Of a DNA stretch of 64,000 bases, positions 9,965 to 21,570 are shown piece by piece. The stretch lies in assembly GCA_032717465.1 (NCBI GenBank), contig CM064666.1, forward strand, positions 22,110,711 to 22,174,710, written 5' to 3'. A model generated the notes under the pieces. It was not told the origin of the DNA and searched no databases. It saw only the letters and a program-made list of their open reading frames with translations. Numbering within the stretch: the first letter of the stretch is position 1; every line of letters starts with the position of its first letter. Source of the DNA: Coenobita brevimanus (lineage: Eukaryota; Arthropoda; Malacostraca; Decapoda; Coenobitidae). The position numbers and the translations under genes were made by a program.

Positions 9965-11042
9965 TGTCACGGGCGAAGAGGAATTATGAATATAATGCTA
10001 ATATACTGTATATATATTTATCAGTTGACACAAGGAATTGACTTGTGAAACTAGTAAATTTTATTTTATGCCGGCTTACTTCGCTGAGTCTCTAAACACG
10101 AGAATTTTATAAACTTTCTCAACAGTACACAGCGGAGACTAACTACTCATGAATGCTGAATTGTTGATACTGTTGGCCTCTGAGAAAGTGTGATCCTTGC
10201 ACCCTTGACAATCAGTAATAATAATAATCGAGACAAGTTCTTGCTGATGCTTAACTCCTAGTTGGCACAACGGATCTAAGAATTAATACCAAAGAACTGG
10301 CCTAAATACCAGTTGTGATTAATATAAGAAATTTGTGCAAACTGGGATAAGCAAATTAGAGAAAGCACAATGTGAAGAAATCAAACACGATTCTACACTT
10401 ACATTAAGTTCAAAGAAAGGAATTGTAAATTTATTAATTACAACAAAAGTTTATGTTACAAGAATCTCAAAATGAATTCAAATATCAAAGGGAATACACT
10501 CACTCACATTCAAATAGCTAATTAATCTTAAGCCTAGGAAATAGAACAGAAATACTAGTCAGTGTAGGGAACAGAGGTATAGCTGTGAAGAGGCTGAGCA
10601 TCTCTAACTGCTAAGGTCCAACTATCGCCGATCACCAACTTGGTGGGGAGATACAGGAAATCGAAGAACTACTGGAGACTAGCCGCTGCGATGAGGGTCT
10701 TCCTCAGCACCACGCTCGACGACTCCTACTTCCGTGGCTCTCCAACACCAACTGACGAATTTACAAAGGCACGAGGCACGAGAAATGGGCGCGGCTCAAC
10801 TCAACGGTCAGAGAAGCAATACGTGGGAATAACAATTACACAAAAATTATCGCTCAGTGAAACGCACTGTCTATACAGAAAGACAGTCACTTATGAAAAC
10901 AATGATAAAGGTTATGAAAACTCGTTACAATCTGAGTGCAATAACGAGCAGTTAACGGACTGAGCAAAACTCTACGGATTTCAACATTCTTCAAGAGTTC
11001 CTAATATAATACTAAAACACTGTCACGAATTAAATGATGACA
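9965..11042 (-). mobile_element. LTR of the gag-bearing Gypsy element
   Basis: The plus strand begins TGTCAC beside the primer-binding site and plausibly ends TGATGACA at 11042, giving TGTCA...TGACA inverted ends and a length near 1.08 kb. A minus-strand AATAAA occurs at about 10430. There is no second LTR in the window to align, so the outer end is tentative. The 107-codon plus-strand frame at 10640-10963 has no recognisable domain. Confidence 0.45.
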
Positions 11043-11092
11043 TTAAAAGGTAATGCATATAATATAGAAAGTCAACAATCAATACACTGTAC

Positions 11093-11094
<2 letters not shown>

Positions 11095-11179
<85 letters not shown>
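11095..11179. repeat. (TA)n microsatellite, left flank of Gmr1-like copy 1
   Basis: About 84 bp of TA, ending directly at the LTR that starts at 11180. Confidence 0.97.
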
Positions 11180-11962
11180 TGTTACGGAGCAGAGAAAGAT
11201 AATGTACACTTTAAGTGAGAATACTAAAAATCACTACTGTCCCGCAAAGTTCCAGGTTCAAAACAAAAGAGTTAGGTAAAATTACAAGTTAAAGTTTAAT
11301 GCTCAAACTAACAACTAAACATTCAGGACTCATAGGGATAATGTAATGGCAAAAAACAGGTTAAATATATGGTTAACTGCAATAGCCTCTATTAACACGA
11401 AATTAGCAAGTGTAAATTTATCTAAGTCAGCCCTGATAAAATGAGAAAACCGGATAATGCTCAGTGAATGCAAGATATATTATTACAGATACAAAATATT
11501 ATCAATAATGGCTGACACTTAAAACACATGAATCACAAAAACCTCACTAGGCCTACGAATTAACGCCCCATGCTATACATACAGTACAAGAAAAAATGCA
11601 ATAACACTTATACTCAAATTACACAGCTGCTAGATGGTTGGAGACTTCCTGAGCACTCACAATAATAACAACTGTACAGAGATGTGAACAAAATGAGGAG
11701 TAGATCTAAGTGGCAATTAATGTAGAGACTGAGCTCATTATATAGGGGCCAGCAGAGCTTGATACAACTTGTAAGAAGGACGCGCAAATGAAGCCATAGG
11801 GGACAAAGAGTTGACACTCCTGCTCTGAACAACAGAAAGAACGACTTACTCTACTATAAGGGTAGAAGGGGGGAGTGAGGTAGAACACGCTCGTGATGAA
11901 ACATGCAGCATACTGTACGTTAGAATTACACAAAGGATGATGAAATCACAGGCTATGCAACA
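11180..11962 (-). repeat. 3' LTR of Gmr1-like copy 1
   Basis: 783 bp, nearly identical to the LTR at 20002-20782. The preceding internal sequence on the minus strand is a T-rich tract and GTGGGGAGG, the likely polypurine tract (11963-11975). The LTR carries one odd change in its terminal block (GGAGCAGAG where other copies have GGAACAGAG). Confidence 0.92.
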
Positions 11963-12028
11963 CCTCCCCACAAAAAAAAAAAAAAGAAATTTACAAAGGA
12001 AATTTCTTATTACTCTAAAACAATCTGT

Positions 12029-13208
12029 CTAAAGTCTAGATAAGCAATCTGCAATAACATTTTCTTTCCCCTTGACATGTTGTATGTCTAATGAATACTC
12101 CTGAAGAAGTAGACTCCATCTTGTCAATCTCTGATTTTTATCTCTAAACTTACTAAGGAATTTCAGTGGCTTATGATCGATATAAATGACTATGGGGTCA
12201 AAACCAGAACACAAATAAAATGAAAAATGCTGTAAACCCAAAATCAAGGCCAAAAGCTTTCTCAATAGTTGAGTAGTTCTTTTGAGGTGGAGTGAACTTC
12301 TTACTGTAATAAGATACAGGGTGTTCAATACCCTGATCATCCTCTTGCAACAAAACAGCCCTAGCTTCTGTATCACTTGCATCAACATCCATTTTAAAAG
12401 GCTTAGCAAAATTTGGAGTAGTGAGCTCTGGTTGACTTAATAGGATAGCTTTAAGTTTGCTGAAAGAGGATTCACAGTTATCGGTCCAGACAAATTTAAC
12501 TCCCTTTTTCAGTAGGTCTGTAAGTGGTGATACAAGAAGTGAAAAGTTAAGAACAAATCTCCTGTAATAACCTACCATTCCCAAAAATCTTTGTAGCTCT
12601 TTCCTACTTTTAGGTCTGGGAAGATCACTTATAACCTGAACCTTAGCTGCTGGTGGTGCAACATGTCCATCACCAATTACGTACCCAAGGTACTGAACTT
12701 TAGCTTGACCAAACTCACACTTTGATAAATTAGCTACAAGATTAGCCTGAACCAAACGCTCAAGAAGTTTACTGACATGGCATAGGTGATCTTTCCAGTT
12801 GTCACTGAAGATTAATACATCATCAATATAAACAACACACCCTGCCAAACCCTCTGTTACAACATTCATGAGCTTCTGAAAAGTGGCTGGTGCATTCTTC
12901 ATACCATATGGCATTACAGAACATGCAAAAGTCTTTCCTAGTGTTACAAAACATGAGATCTCCCTAGCACGTTCAGTCATAGGTACTTGCCAGTATCCCT
13001 TTAACAAATGAAACTTACTTATGTGCCTAGCCTTCCCGATCTTGTCTATGCAATATTCCACACGAGGGAGAGGGTAAGTGTCTGTTTTGGTTATCTGATT
13101 AACACGTCTGTAGTCGATGCAAAGCCGCTGTGACCCACCTGGCTTAGGGACTAGAGTGACAGGAGAACTCCACTCGCTCTGACAGGGCTCAATCATCTTG
13201 TGGTCCAA
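12029..13208 (-). pseudogene. Ty3/Gypsy reverse transcriptase and RNase H (copy 1)
   Basis: The minus frame from 13208 shows DHKMIEPCQSEWSSPVTLV, CIDYRRVN, FHLLKGYWQVPMT, MPYGMKNAPATFQ, the catalytic VVYIDDVL and FLGMVGYYRRF: RT blocks of the Ty3/Gypsy type. RNase H follows (KMDVDASDTEARAVLLQ). A small deletion after STIEK shifts the frame, and the rest of RNase H (YIDHKPLKFLS, ADCLSRL) continues in the frame 12409-12029. The frame continues from the integrase; only a TAG at 13214-13212 separates them. Confidence 0.92.
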
Positions 13209-13211
13209 CAG

Positions 13212-14640
13212 CTAGCCAAGCTCCTTCTGGATGAGAGGAACTTTCACTGGGTTCACACGGTAAGGAGGCAGTTTAATTGGCTTTGCGTCTCCAACATCGA
13301 CATCATCCATCAACACAGTGGTTTTTCCTGGAGTAGCACGGAACACTTGCGGGTACTCCTGCAGTAATGCCGAAAACTCCTGCCTTTCCTCAGGAGCTAC
13401 ATGAGAAAGCTTAGTCTGGAGATCATTCATGATATCAGGATTCTTCCCCAAACTATCACTCAGGCTCATACTGCATGGGAGAGCTTCACTTGCAGACTGG
13501 GGTGGAACAGGTACAGTGCAGACTGGATTATTTTCGTCCCGCCTGTGATATAACTTTAGCATGTTCATGTGACAAAGTTGCTTGTTCTTTCTACGATCTG
13601 GTGTGGCGATGACATAGTTGACATCACTGAGTTTCTTCTCCACGAAATAAGGACCACTAAACTTGGCTTGAAGAGGTTGCCCATGCACTGGTAGCAGAAT
13701 CAAATCCTGATCTCCTGGCTGAAAGTGGCATAACCTGGACTTCTTATCATACCAAGTCTTCATCTTCTCCTGAGCAGCTCCTAAATTCTCTCTCGCCAGC
13801 TGTAAAGCAGCGGACAGCCGTTCTTTGAACTTCATCACATACTCCAGCAGGTTGACGTCATCTTCCTCCGACAGCCAGCATTCCTTGAGTAACTTAAGGG
13901 GTCCTCTTACTTCATGGCCAAACAGTAGTTCAAAAAGTGAGAAGCCCAGTGATTCATTTGGAGATTCTCTTGCGGCAAATACAACGAATGGAAGACCTTT
14001 ATCCCAGTCTTTCTGATGTTCCAAACAGTATTTCTTGAGCATCGATTTGAGTGTTTGATGATATCTCTCCAACGCTCCTTGGGTCTGGGGATGGTAAGCT
14101 GAAGACGTGATCTGGGTGATGCCCAACTCTTTCAGAGACTGCTTGAAAACATTTGTCATGAAATTACTTCCCCGGTCTGACTGTACCTCCATGGGCAGAC
14201 CAAACTTTGTGAAGAACCCTAACATTTCCTTAACCACGTTCTTTGCTGAGATATTTCTAAGTGGAATGGCTTCAGGATAACGAGTAGCCATATCAATCAG
14301 GGTCAACACATAAGAAAATCCTGAAGAAGTCTTAGGAAGAGGGCCCACAATATCCACCAACACACGGGTGAATGGCGCCTCAAAAGGAGGAATGGGACCT
14401 AGAGGTTCAACCTTTTCGGTCTGATTACACTTCCCCACAACTTGACAGGTGTGACAAGACTTACAATACCAGGAAACATCTCTGAAGATACCTGGCCACT
14501 AGAAGTGTTTCAAAATGCGTGCCACAGTCTTCCTCACTCCAAGGTGTCCTGCCAAACTGGAATCATGAGCCATTCTAATGATATCCTGCCTACAAACACG
14601 AGGGATGATAACTTGATGTACAACCTCCCATTCACAGTCG
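13212..14640 (-). pseudogene. Ty3/Gypsy integrase placed before RT (copy 1)
   Basis: The H2C2 finger begins near 14600 (RQDIIRMAHDSSLAGHLG) and is cut by a TAG near 14500; its Cys pair (CKSCHTCQ) lies just after. The core from 14438 has VDIVGPLPK with the first Asp, QSDRGSNF with the second, and HPQTQGALERYH with the Glu. A GPY/F-like module (KFSGPYFVEKKL) and a linker lead directly into RT in the same frame, up to the TAG at 13214. All catalytic residues are present; two nonsense codons spoil this copy. Confidence 0.92.
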
Positions 14641-14649
14641 GCTGATGCT

Positions 14650-15902
14650 GTTGGGGGTCTCCACTTCCTCATAAGTACTCCTGACTCTATATAATAACAA
14701 ATAGGAGCACCGGCTGACTCTTCCTCACTGCAAGCAGAGTTAGCTAGACCTTTCAACTCAGGGTCAGCAACCTGCAACTCAACCAACTCTTGACGAAACA
14801 AATTATCAACACTACGGGGTACTGCCTCATCTGGTGAGTGGTCCAAATTGGCAAGAAAAGTGTCAGCTAGGATAACATCATCATCATCATTATCCTCTAA
14901 GTCACCAGTGACTTTAGACTTAGCCCTAGTGACAGCACATGCAGAGAACACATCAGAGATATCACAATCCTGGGTCGCAGTCACTGGTTCACTAGACAAC
15001 TGAGGAGCTGGACACACTTGACTTCCACCAATCTCATTTCCAAGTAAGAAAGTTACACCTGACATTGGGAGTGTCTCAACCAACCCAACCATAACGGAAC
15101 CATTAACAAAACCAGACTCTAAATTCACTCTGCACAGAGGGACAGAGAAGTAATTATTCCCTACACCTTGTAAGATTACAGTTTCACCAGAGGAATTAAC
15201 ATTAGAGCCTAGAACACTGGTCAGCATAAGGGACTGGCAGCACCTGTATCACTATATATTTTAACTGATTTCCTGTCATTACTGTCCAGAGGACTGACAA
15301 AACCATCAGACAGGAAATTAGCACATGAACTCTTGAGAGTGTCACCCACGTTACTGCTCAAAAGAGGAGCTTCATCATGAGAATTTAATTTACCCCTCAA
15401 AGCAGGTTCAGTTAACTCAGTTAAAGAATTCTGGGAACTCTCAAGGGTGGACACTAGACCAATTGACTGAATATTTAAAGACTCCTTTTTGTTCACATCA
15501 CGCTGTCTCCTGAAACATTTCTCCGTAGTATGACCAAGCTTACTACAATAAGTACATTTATTTTTCTGATATCTAGAGATGAAGCTGGTATTTACTTCCT
15601 GGGAAACATCATCTTTATTCTCTTTCCTGTTACCTGTACTCTGAGTAGAGGCAACGTACTTACTCTCTGCTTTCCTTTTTTCTCTAGAATGTCTCTTGTG
15701 AGTGAGAACATATTCATCAGCTAAAACTGCAGCATCACACAAATTATCTATTCTTTTCTCATCAAGATATAGGCTTAGATCTTTATTAATACACCTTTTG
15801 AAGTCCTTCAGCAAAATCATCTGCTTAAATTTGTGAAAATCAGAATCCACATTCTTAGAATTTAACCACTGCTCTAACAGATCTTCTTTGATTTTTGCAT
15901 AC
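14650..15902 (-). pseudogene. Gag C-terminus with zinc knuckle, protease and spacer (copy 1)
   Basis: After the LINE insertion gag resumes near 15902. The frame 15850-15221 has a CCHC knuckle (CTYCSKLGHTTEKC, spacing C-X2-C-X4-H-X4-C) and then the aspartic protease signature DTGA near 15240. A one-base shift moves reading to 15227, where the protease continues (SGVTFLLGNEIGG). An acidic, low-complexity spacer (EDNDDDDVILAD) then leads into the integrase zinc finger. Confidence 0.85.
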
Positions 15903-15913
15903 TAAACATGGGA

Positions 15914-18900
15914 TTTTTTTTTTTTTTTTTTATGCGAGGAAGAAGGAACCAAAGGCCATGAACCCGCAGTAACAGTTCCCTCCAAGAGAAAAACAAAATA
16001 CAATAGAGAGCCAAATTCAAGATCCGATCATTTTGAGATGCCTGGACACACTACGTTTGAAAGACTGGAAATCATAGGCAGAAGGAAACACAGACAGAGG
16101 GAGACAGTTCCAGAGCTGACCTGTTGCATAAATGAAAGACTGGGAGTAACGGTTAACTCTTGCATTAGAGAGTTGGACAGAAAAGGGATGAGAGTTTGCT
16201 GCCAGACGGGTGCTACGCGCCCGTCGTAGAGGTGGAGGAATGCAAGCAGACAGTTCAGAGGAGCAGTGACCATTAAAGTAGCGATAGAAAAGAGATAAAG
16301 ATGCAACAGTGCGGCGAAGAGACAGAGGTTGAAGGGAGTCAGTAAGAGGAGGAGAGTTAATGAGACGAAAAGCCTTTGACTCCACCCTATTGAGAAGAGC
16401 TGTATGTGGGGAGCCTCCCCACACATGAGAGTTGTACTCCACACAGGGGCGGATAAAACCCCTGTATAGAGTCAACAATTGTGCAGGGGTAAAGAAAGAG
16501 CGGAGTCGGCTTAGCACACCCAATCTCTTGGAAGCAGATTTTACAAGAGATGTAATATGGTCTTTCCAAGATAAGTCCCGAGTAAATGAAACCCCAAGCA
16601 TGTTCAAGGATGATGCAGGATTAATCTGAATATTATTAAACATTAGTGGGTATACCTGTGGAAGATTTTGTCGGGTTGATAGGTGTAAGGACTGAGTCTT
16701 AGATGCATTAAAGACAACCATATTATTTTTACCCCAGTCAGAGATATGAGCCAAGTCAGACATTAGGTGTGCCATAGCCTCATCCCTTGTTTCTTGAAGT
16801 AACTGTTGATATGGGCGTTGCGGGAACCGAATGGAAAGGTGAAGGGTGGAGTCATCAGCATATGAGTGGATAGGGTTAGATGTACAGCTTAGAATATCAT
16901 TGATGAATAAAAGGAAGAGAGTTGGTGATAGGACAGAGCCCTGAGGAACACCACTGTTGATAGATCTAGGAGAAGAACGATGGCCGTCTACGACAGCAGC
17001 TATAGAACGACCAGAAAGGAAGCTAGCGATGAAGGCACAGGTAGAAGGATAGAAACCCTAGGAGGGCAGTTTGGAAATTAAAGATTTATGCCAGACTCGA
17101 TCGAAAGCCTTTGAGATGTCAAGTGCAATGGCAAAGCTTTCGCCAAGGTCCCGAAAGGAGGATGACCAGGAGTCTGAAAGGTAGGTGAGAAGATCGCCAG
17201 TGGAGCGTCCCTGACGGAACCCATACTGACGATCGGAAAGAAGGTTGTGATAAGAAAGATGCCTTAAAATTTTTCTATTAAGAATTGACTCAAAAACTTT
17301 TGAAATACAGGACGTTAAAGCAATTGGACGATAGTTGGAGGGTTGGGAGTGGTCACCCTTCTTTGGGACTGGCTGAATGAGAGCAAACTTCCAGCAAGAA
17401 GGAAAGGTACAAGTTGACAGACAAAGGCGAAAGAGTTTGCCTAGGCAGGGTGTAAGCACAGAAGCACAGTTCTTGAGAACAACAGGAGGGACCCCATCAG
17501 GCCCATATGCCTTGTTAGTACTGAGGCCAGTTATGGCAGAAAATACATCAACTGAAGAAATTTTAATGTCAGCCATGAGGAAGTCAGAGGGGGGAAGTGA
17601 TGGAGGAACAGCACCGGAATCGTCTAAGGTGGAATTGGAGGAGAAAGTCTGTGCGAAGAGATCTGCTTTATCAGTAGAAGAAATAGCTACAGAACCATCA
17701 GAGTAGAAAAGAGGAGGGAAGGATGATGAGGTAAAGTTGTTAGAAAGATTTTTGGCAAGGTGCCAGAAGGAGCGGGAAGAATTCGAGTTGGAGAGTTGAG
17801 AGCATTTAGTATGGATGAAATTATTTTTAGTAGAGCGAAGAACAGACTTAGCACGATTCCGGGCAGAAACGTAAAGATTATGTGATTCAGGGGTGGGTTG
17901 GCTCCGGTACCTTTTGTAGGCCTTCTCCTTGTTGCGGACAGCATTAGAACAAGCGTGATTAAACCAAGGCTTTCTTGCGTTAGTCAAAGGATATGAGAAA
18001 GGAATGTATGCTTCCATGCCCGAGAGAATAACCTCCGTAATGCGCAAGGCACACTCAGATGGCTCACGGCCATGGAAGCAATAATCATTCCAGGGAAAAT
18101 CAAAGAAGTACTGCCTGAGGGCCTCCCAGTCCGCGGCTCCAAAATGCCAGAGACGACGTTTCCCTGGAGGGTCCGCAGGCCGTACTGGAGCGATAGGACA
18201 GGTTAAGGTAATAAGGTTGTGATCGGAGGAGCCCAACGGAGAGAAAAGATTAACAGAGTAAGCAGAAGGATTAGTTGTGAGGAAGAGGGCAAGTATGTTG
18301 GAGCTCTCTCCAAGGCGGTCAGGGATACGGGTAGGGTGCTGTACAAGCTGCTCTAGGTCATTAAGGATAGAAAAGATGTAGGCTTGTTCACCAGGTGGAT
18401 CCGTGAAAGGAGAGGAGAGCCAAAGGTGGCGGTGAACATTGAAATCCCCAAGAATGGAGATTTCAGAGAAAGGAGAAATGGACAGAATGTGTTCCATCGT
18501 AGAAGTAAGATAGTCGAAGAATTTTTGATAGTCAGTAGAATTAGGGGATAAGTAAACAGCACAGATATATTTAGTCAGAGAATGACAGGAAAGCCGAAGC
18601 CAGAGAGTGGAGAATTCAGAAGAATCAAGTTCAGGAACACGAGAGCAAGATAAGTTGTTGCGTATGTATACACAACAGCCACCTTTGGCTTTGAAATGAG
18701 TATAGAGAAAGTAGGAGGATACAGAAAAGGGTTTGCTGTCAGTTGCCTCAGACAGCTGAGTCTCCGTTAGAAAAAGAAGGTGAGGTTTAGAGGAGGAGAG
18801 GTGGTGCTCAACGGAGCGAAAGGTAGATGAAAGGCCACGAATGTTGCAGAAATGAAGAAGAATAGAGTCAGACAGTGGTTCCAGGCACCTCGAGTCGTCA

Positions 18901-19229
18901 CCGGGAGAGGGGCAGATGGCGGGGGCATTTATGGTCCCCCCCCCTGGGGACTCCGAGGCTGGGTGAATTTCCGCCATTATGGTGAATTTTGAATAGGAAG
19001 TGTGGTGTGTACTGTGCATGTAGTTTGGTGAAGATAGATAGAGAAATTTGTACTGGAGAGCATGCTGGCCTACTCTCTGTGTAACTGAGACACTGAAAAA
19101 GTTCAGCAAAGGGGGATGGTCAGGAACTAGTCCTGAGGGCTGATGAAACGGGAGCTCCAGCACCCCTTGTCATCAGCTTTCCATCCACCTCGGGAGTACT
19201 GCCCTGCTCGACTGGTGCTACAGTCTACT
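15914..19229 (-). mobile_element. Near-intact Jockey/I-like LINE nested in gag
   Basis: A plus-strand poly(T) at 15914-15931 is the poly(A) tail of a minus-strand LINE reaching to about 19229. It interrupts gag: gag reads up to 19230 and resumes at 15902, and the uninterrupted sequence is seen in Gmr1-like copy 2 near 47890. No clear target duplication is visible; perhaps one to three target bases were lost or absorbed in the tail. The same family occurs 5'-truncated at 52750-54797. Confidence 0.9.
16017..19163 (-). pseudogene. LINE ORF2: endonuclease and reverse transcriptase, single stop
   Basis: About 1,048 codons in one frame, broken only by a TAG at 17057-17055 where the sister copy has Tyr. 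The APE-type endonuclease shows [21 protein letters not shown] and [12 protein letters not shown] shows [51 protein letters not shown] and the catalytic SYADDSTLH. The C-terminal part is typical of Jockey/I superfamily elements common in arthropods. An in-frame ATG near 18978 ([10 protein letters not shown]) is a plausible start; the first ATG is at 19163. The clade is not certain. With one nonsense codon this is a young copy. Confidence 0.92.
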
Positions 19230-19920
19230 CCTTATCTTGCTTATAAGTTGTCCTAAATTTTACTCTATAGGCTTCAGGAACAAGCTCATAGGCCTTAAAA
19301 ATCAAGCTCTTAATTACATCATAATTATCAGATTGATCCTGAGGCAATGATGCATAAGTTACTTGAGTTTTACCAGTAAGAACAGTTTGAAGGAGTACTG
19401 GCCAATACTCTTGGGGCCACTTAAAACCTGTAGCTACCCTCTCAAACAACTGAAAATACTTTGTTAAATCAGATTCATTAAAAGGAGGGACAAGTTTAAC
19501 ATTTTTAGCCACATCAAAATCATCAGAGCTAGATGATCCAGTTCCACCTTGTTTCATGCGATACTCATGGTCTGCCTGAATCCTAGCAAGTTCAATTTGT
19601 GCCTCCTGAATACGAGCCTGAGACTCAGCCTCCTTAGCACGTGCGTGATACTCAGCCTCCTTAACACGAGCCTCCTGCAGAGCTAGCTGTAACTTAGCTA
19701 TTTGAATCTGCGTTTGCTCATTTGGAGGAGTTACATTAAACAAGCTTTTATTAATCATGTCAACAATTTGATCTTTAGAATGATGAGAGTGAACTGCAAT
19801 TCCCAATTGTTGAGCAACAAGCTTAAGTTCATTCTTTGTTCTGTTTTCTACATCACACACTGTTTGCACATTTGACAAAAAATCTTTGGCTTCATCAAGT
19901 GTAGTAATAGTAGACATCAT
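19230..19920 (-). pseudogene. Gag N-terminal part (copy 1)
   Basis: ATG codons at 19920 and 19917 begin MMSTITTLDEAKDFLSNVQ. An Ala/Glu/Gln-rich coiled coil follows with imperfect heptad-like repeats (KEAEYHARAKEAESQAR). A capsid-like region comes next (VPPFNESDLTKYFQLFERVA, WPVLLQTVLTGKTQVTYASL). The frame is intact here up to the LINE junction at 19230, where gag stops in mid-domain. Confidence 0.85.
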
Positions 19921-19985
19921 GAATAAATCACAGTCACAGAATATCAAGCAATATCCTTATGATAATATTCTGAATATCCTGATAA

Positions 19986-19995
19986 GAGGTCGCCA
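19986..19995 (-). other. Primer-binding site (TGGCGACCTC)
   Basis: On the minus strand TGGCGACCTC lies six bases after the LTR end. It is identical to the sites at 9953-9962 and 47104-47114. Confidence 0.7.
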
Positions 19996-20001
19996 AATTT
20001 A

Positions 20002-20778
20002 TGTTACGGAACAGAGAAAGATAATGTACACTTTAAGTGAGAATACTAAAAATCACTACTGTCCCGCAAAGTTCCAGGTTCAAAACAAAAGAGTTAGGTA
20101 AAATTACAAGTTAAAGTTTAATGCTCAAACTAACAACTAAACATTCAGGACTCATAAGGATAATGTAATGGCAAAAAACAGGTTAAATATATGGTTAACT
20201 GCAATAGCCTCTATTAACACGAAATTAGCAAGTTTAAATTTTTCTAAGTCAGCCCTGATAAAATGAGAATACACTGGGTAATACTCAGTGAATGCAAGAT
20301 ATATTATTACAGATACAAAATATTATCAATAATGGTTGACACTCAAAACACATGAATCACAAAAACCTCACTAGGCCTACGAATTAACACCCCATGCTAT
20401 ACAGTACAAGAAAAAATGCAATAACATTTATACTCAAATTACACAGCTGCTAGATGGTTGGAGACTTCCTGAGCACTCACAATAATAACAACTGTACAGA
20501 GATGTGAACAAAATGAGGAGTAGATCTAAGTGGCAATTAATGTAGAGACTGAGCTCATTATAAAGGGGCCAGCAGAGCTTGATACAACTTGTAAGAAGGA
20601 CGCGCAAATGAAACCATAGGGGACAAAGAGTTGACACTCCTGCTCTGAACAACAGAAAGAACGACTTACTCTACTATAAGGGTAGAAGGGGGGAGTGAGG
20701 TAGAACACGCTCGTGATCAAACATGCAGCATACTGTACGTTAGAATTACACAAAGGATGATGAAATCATAGGCTATGT

Positions 20779-20782
<4 letters not shown>
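20002..20782 (-). repeat. 5' LTR of Gmr1-like copy 1
   Basis: 781 bp beginning TGTTACGGAACAG on the plus strand and ending ATGTAACA, directly followed by (TA)n. It differs from the 3' LTR at scattered sites (for example around 20270 against 11450). Confidence 0.93.
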
Positions 20783-20819
<37 letters not shown>

Positions 20820-20882
20820 TATATATATATAGATATAGATAGATAGATAGATATACTCGTCTCTCTCTCTCTCTCTCTCTAT
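20783..20882. repeat. (TA)n, (GATA)n and (CT)n microsatellites
   Basis: A (TA)n tract begins at the LTR end, passes into ATAGATAGATAG and then CTCTCTCT up to about 20880. Confidence 0.95.
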
Positions 20883-21246
20883 ACAGTATATATACATTAT
20901 AGTCCCTCACCCACCAACATGTCCCCATCATGGCCAGACGGCAGATGTTCATCGGTTGAAACTAAAAGTGGAGATGGCAATTTCTTCGTTTTCTTTGCTT
21001 CTTTCTTTTAGGTGGAATAAATGCAGACTGTTTTTCAGGAAGTAGTTTTTTTTTTTTTTCTGTAGGGCGCTAATATTATTCTTTTTAGCCTTTCTTGTTT
21101 TTCTTATTCTACACCGCTTCTGAGTTGGTTTGTGGGACTACACAGTTGTGTTAGCATGATTTACTTTCACTCTGCCTCAGCTGGAAGGAGTGGGTGGAGG
21201 TGGCTTGTCGGAGATGCTGTCTTAGACCCTGGTCATGCAGTGCTGT
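20883..21246. other. No recognisable feature
   Basis: Mixed sequence with a T-run near 21048-21059. I see no gene or repeat boundary; it is the flank into which the hAT element inserted. Confidence 0.5.
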
Positions 21247-21570
21247 CTCATAGTCAGTGGTGGGTATCGTTACTCTAAAAAGTAATTTCGCTATCCGCTA
21301 CTTCATTACTTAGAAAACTAACCTCGCTATCCGCTACTCCGTTACTTAGAAAAGTAACTTCGTTATCAGTTACACCGATACTTCTTTACAACAGAAATGG
21401 AAGTTTACTGTTACTCCGCTACTCTGTTACTTGTATTAAAGTAAAAAAATTCATTTCATTATATAAAAAAAACAAAGAGAAGAAATACAAAAAAGGTTAA
21501 AGATGGATGATAAAACTATCACTTGATGTCGTGTTCACTGCTCTTAGTCTGACAATCACACTGTACTTAA

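Larger units (their letters stand above)
11180..20782 (-). mobile_element. Gmr1-like Ty3/Gypsy retrotransposon, copy 1
   Basis: Both LTRs are present (11180-11962 and 20002-20782), each with TGTTACGG...TAACA-type ends. On the minus strand the order is LTR, primer-binding site, gag, zinc knuckle, protease, integrase, reverse transcriptase, RNase H, purine tract, LTR. Integrase lies before RT, which is the Copia order, yet RT and the GPY/F-type integrase are Ty3/Gypsy in sequence. That combination defines the Gmr1 group. A LINE (15914-19229) is inserted in gag, so the element without it is about 6.3 kb. Both outer sides are (TA)n. Confidence 0.9.

Noticed and set aside
10640..10963. 107-codon plus-strand frame
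   Set aside because: Lies within a probable LTR and shows no domain.
12029..15902. Copia element, from the PR-INT-RT order
   Set aside because: RT blocks (YIDD, FLGMVGYYRRF), the CCHC layout and the GPY/F integrase module are Ty3/Gypsy in sequence.
17377..17706. 109-codon plus-strand frame (similar one at 54181-54507)
   Set aside because: Antisense of the LINE RT; its recurrence only reflects the repeated LINE.
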